This document shows, in pieces, positions 41,710 through 51,461 of a stretch of DNA of 64,000 nucleotides. Each line of letters begins with the position of its first letter. Positions within the stretch are counted from its first letter, which is position 1. Location of the stretch: NCBI RefSeq assembly GCF_003026815.1, contig NZ_PYOG01000010.1, positions 1 through 64,000 of the forward strand, read 5' to 3'. The position numbers and the translations under genes were made by a program. This DNA comes from Photobacterium damselae. Lineage in GTDB: Bacteria > Pseudomonadota > Gammaproteobacteria > Enterobacterales > Vibrionaceae. Below the pieces are notes generated by a model. That model searched no databases and was not told the DNA's origin. It saw only the letters and a list, made by a program, of their open reading frames with translations.

Positions 41710-41803
41710 GGGCGTAAAAGAGTGATCCCTTTACGCCCATTAAATATGAATCGATGGAACCACCGTTTCTTTCCCTAACTAAGCGATAGTAGGGAAGAAA
41801 CCG
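41710..41803 (-). terminator. Two hairpins between dnaK and dnaJ
   Basis: Stem 1 is GGGCGTAAA/TTTACGCCC (41710-41738). Stem 2 is CCGTTTCTTTCCCTA/TAGGGAAGAAACCG (41763-41803, one bulge). Neither has a proper T run on the minus strand, so they are more likely processing or attenuation structures that set the dnaJ level relative to dnaK. Confidence 0.5.
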
Positions 41804-41812
41804 ATGTCTACT

Positions 41813-43708
41813 TTATTTCATCTCTTCAAATTCTGCATCAATCACGTCATCATCTTTAGCCTTTTGGTCGGCGTCCGTACCTGATTGTGCTTGAGAACTT
41901 GCTTGAGCCTGTTCCATCACTTTCTGCATTGCTGCAGTGAGAGTTTGTGTTGCGCTATCAATGCGAGCTTTATCATCGCTTGATTTGGCTTCTTCAAGCT
42001 CTTTAATTGCATTTTCTACTGATGTTTTCACATCGGCAGCCAGATTATCACCTGCTTCATCGATTTGTTTACGAGCAGTATGAATTAAATGGTCTGCTTG
42101 GTTACGAGCGGTAACTAACTCTTCGAATTTTTTATCCGCTTCTTTGTTAGCTTCTGCTTCTTGCACCATTTTTTCAATTTCTGCTTCTGATAAACCACTA
42201 GATGCTTGGATAGTGATTTTCTGCTCTTTACCGGTTGCTTTATCTTTTGCTGATACATTTAGAATACCATCAGCATCAAGGTCAAATGTTACTTCAATTT
42301 GAGCCATTCCGCGAGGACCAGCTTGAATTCCTTCTAAGTTGAACTGACCAAGAGACTTGTTATTCATCGCTTGTTTACGTTCACCTTGTAACACATGAAT
42401 TGTGACCGCAGTTTGGTTATCTTCCGCTGTTGAGAATACCTGATTCGCTTTTGTTGGAATGGTTGTATTTTTCTCAATCAACTTAGTCATTACACCACCC
42501 ATGGTTTCAATACCAAGAGATAGTGGAGTAACATCTAGTAGTAGAACATCTTTAACATCACCAGCAAGTACACCGCCTTGAACCGCAGCACCCATCGCAA
42601 CTGCTTCATCTGGGTTCACATCTTTACGAGGTTCTTTACCAAAGAATTCAGTTACTTTAGCCTGAACTAATGGCATACGTGTTTGACCACCAACCAAGAT
42701 AACATCGGTAATATCGTTTGCCGTTAAGTTTGCATCTTCTAATGCTGCTTTCAATGGATCCAAAGTACGTTGAACAAGGTCTTCAACCAATGACTCTAAT
42801 TTCGCACGAGTCATTTTAATGTTCATGTGTTTTGGACCCGTTGCATCCGCGGTGATGTAAGGTAAGTTCACATCAGTTTGTTGCGCTGAAGATAGCTCAA
42901 TTTTAGCTTTTTCTGCCGCTTCTTTTACACGTTGCATAGCAAGCGGATCGTTACGAAGATCGATACCTTGCTCTTTCTTAAACTCATCAACTAGATAGTT
43001 AATAACACGGTTATCGAAGTCCTCACCACCTAAGTGGGTATCACCGTTGGTTGCTAATACTTCAAAGGTCTTTTCACCTTCAACTTCGTCGATTTCAATA
43101 ATTGAGATATCGAAAGTACCACCACCTAGGTCATAAACAGCGATAGTGCGATCGCCACCTTTTTTATCTAAGCCGTAAGCTAATGCAGCAGCTGTTGGTT
43201 CGTTAATAATACGTTTAACATCCAGACCTGCGATACGACCCGCATCTTTTGTTGCCTGACGCTGGGCATCATTAAAGTATGCAGGAACAGTAATAACAGC
43301 ACCTGTTACAGGTTCACCTAAATACTCTTCTGCTGTTTTTTTCATTTTTTTCAATACTTCAGCGGAGATTTGCGGTGCTGCTAGTTTTTGACCTTTTGCT
43401 TCAACCCATGCATCACCATTGTCTGCTTTAACAATGTGATAAGGCATAATTTTAAGGTCACGTTGTACTTCTTCATCTTCAAAGCGACGACCAATCAAAC
43501 GCTTAATAGCAAATAGCGTATTTTCTGGGTTAGTAATTGCTTGACGTTTTGCTGGTTGACCAACTAAGGTTTCAGTATCTGTATAACCAATAACAGATGG
43601 GGTAGTACGCTCGCCTTCTGCGTTTTCAATAACACGGGCTGTATCACCATCTAATACCGCAACACAAGAGTTAGTTGTACCTAGATCAATACCGATAATT
43701 TTACTCAT
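41813..43708 (-). CDS. dnaK: Chaperone protein DnaK (Hsp70)
   Basis: A 631-residue Hsp70. The ATPase domain has [14 protein letters not shown] (4-17), the phosphate loop [16 protein letters not shown] near 194-209, and GGQTRMP near 340. The linker [14 protein letters not shown] and the substrate-binding domain follow, ending with the conserved [13 protein letters not shown] tail. All signature sequences are intact, so it should be active. The operon is ibpA-dnaK-dnaJ(type B), unlike the usual grpE-dnaK-dnaJ order in vibrios; so it may be an additional DnaK. Whether the genome also has the standard one cannot be seen. Confidence 0.95.
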   Translation of the reverse strand: MSKIIGIDLGTTNSCVAVLDGDTARVIENAEGERTTPSVIGYTDTETLVGQPAKRQAITNPENTLFAIKRLIGRRFEDEEVQRDLKIMPYHIVKADNGDAWVEAKGQKLAAPQISAEVLKKMKKTAEEYLGEPVTGAVITVPAYFNDAQRQATKDAGRIAGLDVKRIINEPTAAALAYGLDKKGGDRTIAVYDLGGGTFDISIIEIDEVEGEKTFEVLATNGDTHLGGEDFDNRVINYLVDEFKKEQGIDLRNDPLAMQRVKEAAEKAKIELSSAQQTDVNLPYITADATGPKHMNIKMTRAKLESLVEDLVQRTLDPLKAALEDANLTANDITDVILVGGQTRMPLVQAKVTEFFGKEPRKDVNPDEAVAMGAAVQGGVLAGDVKDVLLLDVTPLSLGIETMGGVMTKLIEKNTTIPTKANQVFSTAEDNQTAVTIHVLQGERKQAMNNKSLGQFNLEGIQAGPRGMAQIEVTFDLDADGILNVSAKDKATGKEQKITIQASSGLSEAEIEKMVQEAEANKEADKKFEELVTARNQADHLIHTARKQIDEAGDNLAADVKTSVENAIKELEEAKSSDDKARIDSATQTLTAAMQKVMEQAQASSQAQSGTDADQKAKDDDVIDAEFEEMK

Positions 43709-43800
43709 AATTCTTTTCCTTCTTACTTACGCTGATACCGTGTTTTTCTATTAGTACCAGCGCAATAAAATTCTTACGCCCTAGGGCAATGCTGTCTGTC

Positions 43801-43825
43801 TGGCTGTGGATTAGTCACACAGCCA
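43801..43825 (-). terminator. Hairpin between ibpA and dnaK
   Basis: The 8-bp stem TGGCTGTG/CACAGCCA with a 9-nt loop lies in the 140-base spacer. No T run follows, so partial termination or mRNA processing is more likely. Confidence 0.45.
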
Positions 43826-43848
43826 AGGCTTTATTAATAGGTAATTTG

Positions 43849-44271
43849 TTACGCTTTTTGACCAATTTCGATCTTTCGCGGTTGGGCTTTTTCAATTTGC
43901 TCACGTTCAAGGTCGATATGAAGTAGACCATTTTCCAAGTGTGCGCCTAGTACTTTTACATTATCGGCAAGTTGGAATTTACGTTCGAAATTACGTTCAG
44001 CAATACCTTGGTAAATAAAGTTCTTTTTCTCATCAGATGATTGCTCACCTGCAACAATCAGCATGTTCTCTTCTTGAGTAATATCCAGTTGATCTTCAGA
44101 AAAACCCGCTACTGCCATTGTGATACAGTAATGGTGCTCATCTTTTTGCTCGATATTATATGGAGGGAAACCGCCTGACTGTGATTTCTTAATGCTAGAT
44201 TCGATCTGGTTGAATAAGCGGTCGAAACCAATCGCACTACGGTATAAAGGTGTTAAATCTACGTTTCTCAT
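43849..44271 (-). CDS. ibpA: Small heat shock protein, IbpA type (Hsp20)
   Basis: A 140-residue Hsp20. [24 protein letters not shown] matches the start of E. coli IbpA; the alpha-crystallin domain (about 35-125) has [19 protein letters not shown], the GVLNI-type motif as [12 protein letters not shown], and a C-terminal KPRKIEI-like tail (AQPRKIEIG) with the I-x-I anchor. It holds unfolded proteins for DnaK-DnaJ. ATG 44271 is preferred over 44286 because GAGG lies 9 bases upstream and the family sequence begins there. First gene of the chaperone operon. Confidence 0.93.
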   Translation of the reverse strand: MRNVDLTPLYRSAIGFDRLFNQIESSIKKSQSGGFPPYNIEQKDEHHYCITMAVAGFSEDQLDITQEENMLIVAGEQSSDEKKNFIYQGIAERNFERKFQLADNVKVLGAHLENGLLHIDLEREQIEKAQPRKIEIGQKA

Positions 44272-44780
44272 AAATACTATCCTCATTAATAAGCAATAGT
44301 CTTAGTTCATCATCTCGTGTGACAAACTAAGTGGCATCTATAGTTCAATAAGATCATCAGATACCGTTTTGTTGCTCCACTTGAACTTCCCTAATAAGGC
44401 AAAGAATGTGGAACGATGAATTCCATTTGGCAATTCATGTAATTAATATATGCTTCCGTAATTTATAGGTCAATACCTTCAAGCTATTTTTTTCATGTTT
44501 TTTATCCGTTTTTCATAAATCAATGATTACAAAAAAGAAAAAAACACAAAAATTTAAAACAATGTTCTTTAATTAGCTCGGTAACAACATAGCAATAAAC
44601 GAAAATTGCTCTATCTGCATAGATTAAAAAGCATAATATCGCTTTAGTAATAGATAGGGGCGGGGTTTGGAATTTCAAGGATAAATCATAAAAAATTTAC
44701 CTTATCTATCTTATAGCTAGAGATGTTCTAAGATTAAAATATGTGACTGAGGCGCTAACCAAGGATGGGGAGGGGCAAAT
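44272..44780. other. Divergent promoter region between ibpA and the RND operon
   Basis: About 510 bases. On the minus strand it must hold the heat-shock promoter of the chaperone operon; I looked for a sigma-32 site (CTTGAA-N13/15-CCCCAT) and found only partial matches. An inverted repeat ATGAATT/AATTCAT (44416-44438) is present. No gene seen. Confidence 0.45.
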
Positions 44781-46016
44781 ATGTTCAAGAAATTGATGCC
44801 ATTTGGGATTGTATTGCTCTCTATTGCCATCGCGACACTGTTAATTATTGCCAAGCCAGAGCCAAAACAAAAAGAACCAGAACAACTCATTCCGACCTTA
44901 GAAGTCGTCCAAGTTATTAAGCAGGATGTTCCTATTACTATTCGAGCTTATGGTGTTGTAGAGCCCAGTCGCAGCGCTGATCTTGTCTCAGAATTAAAAG
45001 GAACGGTTAATTGGTTATCACCGAAATTCGAAGTCGGCCAGTTTGTTAAGCAAGGTGACGTTTTGCTGACTTTAACCGATGGCGACTATCAAGCGGACTT
45101 GATGCAGGCGAAGGCGTCACTTGCTCAAGCAAAAGCGAGCTTAACCGAAGAGATAGCAAGAGGAGAGGTTGCGAGAAAAACATTACGAAATACTCAAAAT
45201 ACCAATGCACTAGGTTTACGAATTCCTCAGAGGCAACAAGAAGAAGCCAATGTTGAATATGCTAAGGCGGCCGTTGCGCGAGCTGAGCGTAATATTGCCA
45301 AAACTCAGATAAGGGCACCGTTTTCTGGCTTAATCAGTCAGAAGCGAATACATATTGGCAGCTATATCAATGTGGGCACACAAGTCGGTGAGTTGTTGGG
45401 AACAAAAATAGCGCACATTCGATTAGCCATTACCCCAGAATCTTTTTCTTTATTGCCTACACCTTGGCCTGAACGTTACCCCGTCACATTAACAACCGAA
45501 GTTGCCAGTCATATTCATCATTATTGGCAAGGTGAGTTAATTCGTAGTGAAGGAGTCATTGATAAAAATAGTCGTATGGTCTATCTACTTGCAGAAGTGC
45601 ATGACCCTTATCAATTAGAAAAGCAAAGTTCTCGCTCGTTGTCTGCTCAACCTCTGCAATTTGGCACATTTGTTTCAGCCCAAATTAGGGGGAAGACAAT
45701 ACCTAACGTTATCAAACTTCCTCGACATGTGGTTCGTAATCGTACTGTTATTACTATTGATGAAAACAGCAAAGCAAAGCATCAGGCCGTTACGGTCGCG
45801 AGAGAAGATCTCAATTACGCCTATATTACAGATGGATTAAAGGATGCAGAGATTGTTTCGCTAATACGACCAGAGCAAATTGTGGATGGTCTAAAAGTGA
45901 ATGTGGTGGAAAGCCAAAGTTTTGATCCTAGCATTAACGTCTCTATTGAAGCCGATTCCGGTAAGTTAGTGCCATCTCTTAATAGTGAGCCTCCAAACCA
46001 AGAGGTGGTCAAATGA
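44781..46016 (+). CDS. RND efflux system, periplasmic membrane-fusion protein
   Basis: A 411-residue HlyD/AcrA-type adaptor. N-terminal membrane segment (FGIVLLSIAIATLLIIAK), the lipoyl halves (GTVNWLSPKFEVGQFVKQGDVLLTL and the later RAPFSGLISQKRIHIGSYINVGTQVGELL), a helical hairpin of about 80 residues between them (AKASLAQAKASLTEEIARGE) and a beta-barrel C-terminal part. It would link the RND pump to an outer-membrane channel. It has a strong GGGGAGGGG ribosome binding site, and ends 4 bases inside the pump gene (ATGA). No outer-membrane factor gene is nearby, so TolC is the probable partner. Confidence 0.92.
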   Translation: MFKKLMPFGIVLLSIAIATLLIIAKPEPKQKEPEQLIPTLEVVQVIKQDVPITIRAYGVVEPSRSADLVSELKGTVNWLSPKFEVGQFVKQGDVLLTLTDGDYQADLMQAKASLAQAKASLTEEIARGEVARKTLRNTQNTNALGLRIPQRQQEEANVEYAKAAVARAERNIAKTQIRAPFSGLISQKRIHIGSYINVGTQVGELLGTKIAHIRLAITPESFSLLPTPWPERYPVTLTTEVASHIHHYWQGELIRSEGVIDKNSRMVYLLAEVHDPYQLEKQSSRSLSAQPLQFGTFVSAQIRGKTIPNVIKLPRHVVRNRTVITIDENSKAKHQAVTVAREDLNYAYITDGLKDAEIVSLIRPEQIVDGLKVNVVESQSFDPSINVSIEADSGKLVPSLNSEPPNQEVVK

Positions 46017-49000
46017 ACAGAACATCAAGAGGCTTGATTGCTTGGTTTACCTATAATCCTGTGGCTGCCAATCTCTTAATGTTGATTGTTATGGTGGGTG
46101 GGGTTATATCAATTGGCTTGATCAATAAAGAAATCTTTCCCTCTTTTGCTCTTAATCGAATCTCTATTACGACCGTCTATTCTGGTGCTGCGCCAGAGGA
46201 GATTGAAAAAACAATTAACGGCAAGATTGAGCAGACATTAACAGGGTTAAATGGCATAAAGCGGATGACATCACGCGCAGTAGAATCTCAAGGCGTTGTC
46301 GTGTTGGAGTTAGAAAAAAATACGGATATTGATGATATCTATCAGAAAGTAAAACAGAGAGTTGATGCGATCACAACGTTTCCATTAGATATCGAAACGC
46401 CCACTGTCCTAAAAGATGAGTTTTTAAGTAACGTCGTCTATTTATCTGTTTATGGCGATGCCTCTGATAGACAGCTAAAAGAATTCGCAAAGCAGCTAAA
46501 AGATTCATTATTATTAAATACTAGTGCAACCAATGCAGAGCTTTCAGGAGTTAAAGACTACGAAATAGCGATTGAAATAAATGAATATCAACGTCGAAAA
46601 CATAATCTTACGTTAAGCCAAATAGCAAAGGCCATTGAACAGCAATCTATCGATTTACCAAGTGGCTCGATTAAAGCTCTCGATGGTGATCTGCTGGTAC
46701 GAGCAAAAGGGCAGCGTAAATTAGGCGATCAATTCTCAGATGTAGTTGTGAAATACAATGGGGATGGCTCTCGGGTTTATCTTACTGATATCGCAAAAAT
46801 TTCGGATGGTTTTGCAGAACAAGTGATATTGAATCGCTTTAATCAACAACGAGCAGCAGTTATTCAAATAAGAAACTTAACCTCGGAAGATGCCTCGCAA
46901 ATCGCCAAAGAAGTCAGCCAGTTTGCAAAAGATGAGCAAGCAAAATTACCCGAGGGTATCTACATTGATTCATGGGCGGATATGTCTCATTACCTGGAAG
47001 GGCGTCTTAATATGATGCTGTCCAATATGCTATATGGCGGCATACTCGTATTTCTTATTCTAGCGTTATTTTTAGAATTGAGATTGGCTTTTTGGGTCAT
47101 ACTCGGGTTGCCTTTTTGTTTTCTTGGCACCTTACTGCTAATGCCATTTGAGGGAATAGGCGTATCGATTAATTTAATCTCTCTGTTTGGCTTCATTTTA
47201 GTATTGGGTATTGTGGTGGATGACGCCATTGTTGTTGGAGAGAGTGTTTATACCGAGGTTGAAAAGCAAGGTAATTCAATAGAAACTGTCATTAAAGGGG
47301 CAAAACGAGTCGCTATTCCGGCTACGTTCGGTGTACTCACAACCATTGCTGCTTTTCTCCCTATGTTATTGTCTGATAACCCAAGAACAGAGTTTTTTAA
47401 ATCTATTGGTTGGGTGGTTGTTCTCTGTTTAATTTTTTCATTGATTGAATCGAAATGGATTTTACCCGCTCATTTAGCTCGTTCAAAACTGGTCGATAAT
47501 ACGCAAAATAAGGGACGTCTTTCACAATGGAAGTTCCAATTTAATCAGCGAGTTTCTCTTTTTATCGACTGTGATTACCGACGATTTATACGCTTTTGCC
47601 TAAGCCAAAAATACAGCGTGCTAGCGACGTTTATCGGTGTGCTAATCATCGCATTATCATTAGTTTTCAGTGGCCAGTTGCGTTGGGTCTTTTTTCCTAA
47701 GTTGCCGTCGGATTATATTCAGGTCATGGTCGATATGGAGCGTTCAAGCTCAGATCAACAGAATAAACGCGTTGCTCTTCAGTTAGAACAAGCGCTATAT
47801 CAAGTCGATGAACATTATCAGACCGAGTTAGGTTTGCCTGTCGTTAAGCATAGCTTTTTAAATATGAGTGATGATTCAACGATGTTTGTGCTGGTGGAGC
47901 TTGAAAAAGGGGAGAATTTACCCGTTAGCAGTTTCGATATTTTAGAACAGTGGAAGAGCGCTATTCCCCCTTTAGTTGGAGTGAAAAAGATTCGTTATGA
48001 AGCTTCTATTGGACGTTCAACAGGAGATATCCAGTTTAGTTTGAAAGGAAAGGAATTACGGCAACTCCAACAAGCCGCTCAAGCATTAAAATATGAAATC
48101 TCAATGTTTGATGGCACGTATAACATTGAAGATGATCTTGCGAGCCAAAATCAAGAAGCTATTTTAAAGTTAAAACCGATAGGGCAAGCATTGGGGCTAA
48201 CATTGGCAGATGTTGCGACACAAGTTCGTCATGCTTTCTACGGCTATGAAGTTGATCGTGTTCTACGAGATAAAGAAGAAGTAAAAGTGATGGTTCGTGC
48301 GCCTAAAATGGAGAGAACCAGTTTAGGATATTTACAACGTCTGTTTATTTTACTACCTAATGGCAATCAAGTTCCTTTTTCAGAGGTTGCATCTGTTGAG
48401 TTGGAGCCTGCGTTTACTCAAGTGAATCGCGTTAACAGTGAACGAGCTGTCGTTGTGAGTGCCAATGTTTTTAAAAACGAAGCCTCGCCAAGCCATATTG
48501 TAAAAACATTAAAGCAAGAAGTTATACCTCGCCTTAAGAATCAATATCCTAATGTTTCGTTCGATCTTGATGGGGAAGTAAAAGATGAACAAGATACACA
48601 AAGCTCTCTAGCTAGAGATGCGGTTATTGCACTATTTACGATTTATGCGCTAATGGCGATTCCTCTGCGTTCTTATGTTCAACCTTTAATCATCATGTCA
48701 GTGATCCCATTTGGCATTATTGGTGCGATTGCTGGCCATTATTTTGCTGGGTTAACGCTAAATTTATTGAGTGTATTTGGCATTCTTGCTCTGGCAGGGG
48801 TAGTCGTAAATGATTCTTTGGTTCTGGTCACTTTTATTAATAGAGCAAGAGAGCAAGGAATGAAGATTGAGCAAGCGGTTGAAGAAGCAGGGTGCCACCG
48901 TTTTCGCGCTATTGTATTAACATCGCTTACAACATTTTGTGGTTTAGCCCCAATTCTATTGGAAAAAAGTCTTCAGGCACAAATCGTGATTCCAATGGCT

Positions 49001-49126
49001 ACATCACTGGCATTTGGTATTTTGTTTGCAACAGTTGTTACACTCATACTAGTTCCATCGTTGTATTTGATTTTGGTTGATATTAAGCGTTGGGGATGGA
49101 AGTTAAAAAGATTTTACACAACATAA
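46013..49126 (+). CDS. RND efflux pump, inner-membrane transporter
   Basis: A 1037-residue AcrB-family proton antiporter with 12 helices in two halves. Key elements: N-terminal TYNPVAANLLMLIVMVGGV, periplasmic porter domain with VYSGAAPEEIEKTI, the helix-4 proton relay LGIVVDDAIVVGES (Asp pair near 406-407) and the second-half counterpart GVVVNDSLVLV near 930. It lies in the branch without the AcrB-specific drug-pocket features, like the VexH/TriC-type or HAE subfamilies; substrate unknown. It overlaps the MFP gene by 4 bases, and a shared terminator follows at 49128-49156. Confidence 0.94.
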   Translation: MNRTSRGLIAWFTYNPVAANLLMLIVMVGGVISIGLINKEIFPSFALNRISITTVYSGAAPEEIEKTINGKIEQTLTGLNGIKRMTSRAVESQGVVVLELEKNTDIDDIYQKVKQRVDAITTFPLDIETPTVLKDEFLSNVVYLSVYGDASDRQLKEFAKQLKDSLLLNTSATNAELSGVKDYEIAIEINEYQRRKHNLTLSQIAKAIEQQSIDLPSGSIKALDGDLLVRAKGQRKLGDQFSDVVVKYNGDGSRVYLTDIAKISDGFAEQVILNRFNQQRAAVIQIRNLTSEDASQIAKEVSQFAKDEQAKLPEGIYIDSWADMSHYLEGRLNMMLSNMLYGGILVFLILALFLELRLAFWVILGLPFCFLGTLLLMPFEGIGVSINLISLFGFILVLGIVVDDAIVVGESVYTEVEKQGNSIETVIKGAKRVAIPATFGVLTTIAAFLPMLLSDNPRTEFFKSIGWVVVLCLIFSLIESKWILPAHLARSKLVDNTQNKGRLSQWKFQFNQRVSLFIDCDYRRFIRFCLSQKYSVLATFIGVLIIALSLVFSGQLRWVFFPKLPSDYIQVMVDMERSSSDQQNKRVALQLEQALYQVDEHYQTELGLPVVKHSFLNMSDDSTMFVLVELEKGENLPVSSFDILEQWKSAIPPLVGVKKIRYEASIGRSTGDIQFSLKGKELRQLQQAAQALKYEISMFDGTYNIEDDLASQNQEAILKLKPIGQALGLTLADVATQVRHAFYGYEVDRVLRDKEEVKVMVRAPKMERTSLGYLQRLFILLPNGNQVPFSEVASVELEPAFTQVNRVNSERAVVVSANVFKNEASPSHIVKTLKQEVIPRLKNQYPNVSFDLDGEVKDEQDTQSSLARDAVIALFTIYALMAIPLRSYVQPLIIMSVIPFGIIGAIAGHYFAGLTLNLLSVFGILALAGVVVNDSLVLVTFINRAREQGMKIEQAVEEAGCHRFRAIVLTSLTTFCGLAPILLEKSLQAQIVIPMATSLAFGILFATVVTLILVPSLYLILVDIKRWGWKLKRFYTT

Positions 49127-49127
49127 G

Positions 49128-49156
49128 AAAAAGGAGTGTTCAAAACACTCCCTTTT
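49128..49156. terminator. Bidirectional terminator
   Basis: An AAAAGGAGTGTT/AACACTCCCTTTT stem of 12-13 bp with a 4-nt loop, between convergent RND-pump and DUF2076 genes. Confidence 0.85.
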
Positions 49157-49195
49157 ATTGTATTTATACATTGTACTTATGCTCTAACCATAGAA

Positions 49196-49996
49196 TTAGA
49201 ACGTGTCGTCATCGTCTCCGAAGCCACTGTCGTCGCCACCGAAGAAGCTATCATCTCCGCCACCAAACCCATTGTTAGCAAAGGTATCGTCATCACCGAA
49301 ACCAGAGTTATCTGTGAAGCCGTTATCACCACCAAAGCCGGTATCAGAACCAAAGCTACTATCACTGAAACCGCTGTCGCCAAAGCCACCTGAGAAGCTG
49401 TTATTTGCAGTATCGTCTAAGAAGCTTCCGCCATTCGAATTATCATCAAATGCCGGGTTTTCAAAATCGTTATCGTTGGATGATGTATCACTATTTTGAG
49501 CAGTGTCTTGCTGGGCTGCATCAGCATTATCTGGTGCTGTATTTTGATTGTTATCATCAACAACAACCGTTTCTTCTGGTGTTGCCGTATCCTTGTTATC
49601 AAACAGCATATCGCTAATTAGATGACCTGCAACCATACCTGCGGCAACGCCTGCTGCTGTTTGCATAAACCCACCAAAAGCGCTCGGTTGACGAACGGGT
49701 GGTTGTGGTGGTTGAGGCGCAGCTTGAGAACCTCCAAACATACGGCTGAATGTACCACGATTATTTTGTTCTTTGTAATACTCTGAGTTCTTTTGTAGAT
49801 ACTCATTTTGTTCTTTTAAGTTCTTCAGCGCCATTTCTTGAACAAGAACGGCTTGAGTTAATTTGTAGATCGCATCTGGCTGTGAGGCAATCTCAGTGTT
49901 AATTACTGTTTCTGCTTCGCTATCCTTTTTATTATTTGGGCTCTGCTTGAGTTTGTTGGCAACACTCAGAATCAGTTCTTTTTCTTGTGGAGTCAT
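49196..49996 (-). CDS. DUF2076 family protein with Gly/Asp-rich tail
   Basis: A 266-residue protein. The N-terminal ~90 residues fit DUF2076 (PF09849): MTPQEKELILSVANKLKQ, EAETVINTEIASQPDAIYKLTQAVLVQEMALKNLKEQNEYL. A Pro-rich linker is followed by a hydrophobic glycine-rich helix (GFMQTAAGVAAGMVAGHLISDMLF, near 108-131). The last ~130 residues are low-complexity, with repeated FGDDD/GFGGD/DSGF units ending in DDDDTF, probably disordered. Function is unknown; the family may associate with membranes. The AAGG ribosome site lies 9 bases upstream of the start. Confidence 0.88.
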   Translation of the reverse strand: MTPQEKELILSVANKLKQSPNNKKDSEAETVINTEIASQPDAIYKLTQAVLVQEMALKNLKEQNEYLQKNSEYYKEQNNRGTFSRMFGGSQAAPQPPQPPVRQPSAFGGFMQTAAGVAAGMVAGHLISDMLFDNKDTATPEETVVVDDNNQNTAPDNADAAQQDTAQNSDTSSNDNDFENPAFDDNSNGGSFLDDTANNSFSGGFGDSGFSDSSFGSDTGFGGDNGFTDNSGFGDDDTFANNGFGGGDDSFFGGDDSGFGDDDDTF

Positions 49997-50469
49997 GGTT
50001 AATTACCTTCTCAATACCCCAATAACGAGGCTTTTCATCATCATATAGCTTAGCTTATAACGCCAAACTTTTATCATTTAATACCTAATCCGCATTAATT
50101 GCACTTGATTATTGAATGAAACCTGAATATGGCATTCATATTGCTTATTTCTATATCAAATGAGCGAAAATTAAAACGTTAAGCGTTATTTATTAGACCG
50201 GGGAACAATCTGTGCCACAGGATAGGTTATAACGGCTATTACAATCTGTAACTTAAAGTAATCAAATGTTTTTTTGAAAAGATTCATATAAAAAATCAAT
50301 GCTGAAGCACAAGATAAGCAATGAGGTTGGCATTTGAGTCCCGATGTTACATTCAACTTGCATGAAATTGATATATGCTATCAAAAATGAAAAAACATGA
50401 TAAATTAATTACTTAAAACCAATAGTAAATGTTTTACAGTAGAAAAAACTGAAATGATATTGATGATAT
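49997..50469. other. Intergenic region, no gene seen
   Basis: About 470 bases between the divergent DUF2076 and EAL genes. No open frame with a credible start, and no repeat. It holds the promoters of both genes, not identifiable with confidence. Confidence 0.5.
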
Positions 50470-51327
50470 ATGCAACAAGGATTGAAGCAAAATGAATGGG
50501 TAGTAAAGACAGTGGACAGTATATTACATACTCACGAAGAGATTGAATGCCACCTAAGTTATGATGAGTCTTCAGGGATTTATGTTGCAACTTATCTTGG
50601 CTTTATTATGAAGAGTGCTTTCCAGCCCATAATCCATTTAGATGGTAGCTTGATGGGGTATGAAGCATTGTTACGGGTTTATGATAAACGCTCTCATGTT
50701 CAATGTAATACCGAGCAGTTCGTAAAGTCTCCTTTTCTGTCGTGCCATGAACGCCTTAATATAGACACGTTAGCCAGAGTTCTACATCTTAAAAATTTCT
50801 TTCTTCATATTGCAGAAGGCCACCTATTTCTTAATACTAATCCTGATGCGGTGATTGATTCTATTTCCATTGAGTATTTCAATCAGTTTATTAATAACCG
50901 AATTCAACCTGTAGGAACGGCGATTGATCAAATTTATCTTGAACTTCTTGAGTACAAATGCAGTAGTGATCAAGCCCTAACAACGTCGATACAAGATCTC
51001 AGTAAAAATGGATTTAAGATCGCCTTAGATGATTACGGTTGCAAAGCATCTTCAGAGATCCGTGCACGTAATGTTCGGCCCGATATTATTAAAATGGATC
51101 GATCTTTACTGGCTCAGTATGTGATTGGAATTGAACCCCCATTACTAAAAGCAATTAAGGTTGCTCGCGAGTTAAATGCTGAGGTGTTATTAGAAGGGGT
51201 CGAAGATTTTAATTTCTATCTTAAAGCAAAAGAGCTAGATGTTGACTACTTGCAAGGGTACTTTATTGGTCGTCCTGAGCTTGTGCATTATTTATCTCGT
51301 CCTTTTGAATTTTTTGATAAAAGTTAG
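50470..51327 (+). CDS. EAL-domain protein, probable cyclic-di-GMP phosphodiesterase
   Basis: A 285-residue protein that hydrolyses c-di-GMP. The EAL motif is at 65-67 (GYEALLRVY), with further metal and substrate residues in LFLNTNPDA (Asn), LELLEYK (Glu), IALDDYG (Asp-Asp), IIKMDRSLL (Lys, Asp), EGVED (Glu) and DYLQGYFIG (Gln). All appear intact, so activity is expected. The N-terminal ~45 residues are short and hold no recognisable sensor domain. It would lower c-di-GMP and favour motility. The start has no clear ribosome binding site and a later start is possible. Confidence 0.9.
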   Translation: MQQGLKQNEWVVKTVDSILHTHEEIECHLSYDESSGIYVATYLGFIMKSAFQPIIHLDGSLMGYEALLRVYDKRSHVQCNTEQFVKSPFLSCHERLNIDTLARVLHLKNFFLHIAEGHLFLNTNPDAVIDSISIEYFNQFINNRIQPVGTAIDQIYLELLEYKCSSDQALTTSIQDLSKNGFKIALDDYGCKASSEIRARNVRPDIIKMDRSLLAQYVIGIEPPLLKAIKVARELNAEVLLEGVEDFNFYLKAKELDVDYLQGYFIGRPELVHYLSRPFEFFDKS

Positions 51328-51461
51328 CGTTAACTATATGAATTATATTGATATTATATTTGTTTAACTATGATATAAGAAAGTTGCATTTTTTTATCTT
51401 TACAATTTGGTATACCATTTTGTATTGACTTGATTTGCTCAATATATAATAAGGATAGCTA

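Noticed and set aside
44272-44500. Sigma-32 promoter ahead of ibpA
   Set aside because: Only partial CTTGAA/CCCCAT matches with wrong spacing were found; I could not support one.
49196-49560. DNA tandem repeat in the DUF2076 3' half
   Set aside because: The repetitiveness is explained by protein low complexity and the units are not uniform at DNA level.
49136-49617. Several plus-strand frames over the DUF2076 gene
   Set aside because: They are antisense reflections of the low-complexity Gly/Asp repeats of DUF2076.
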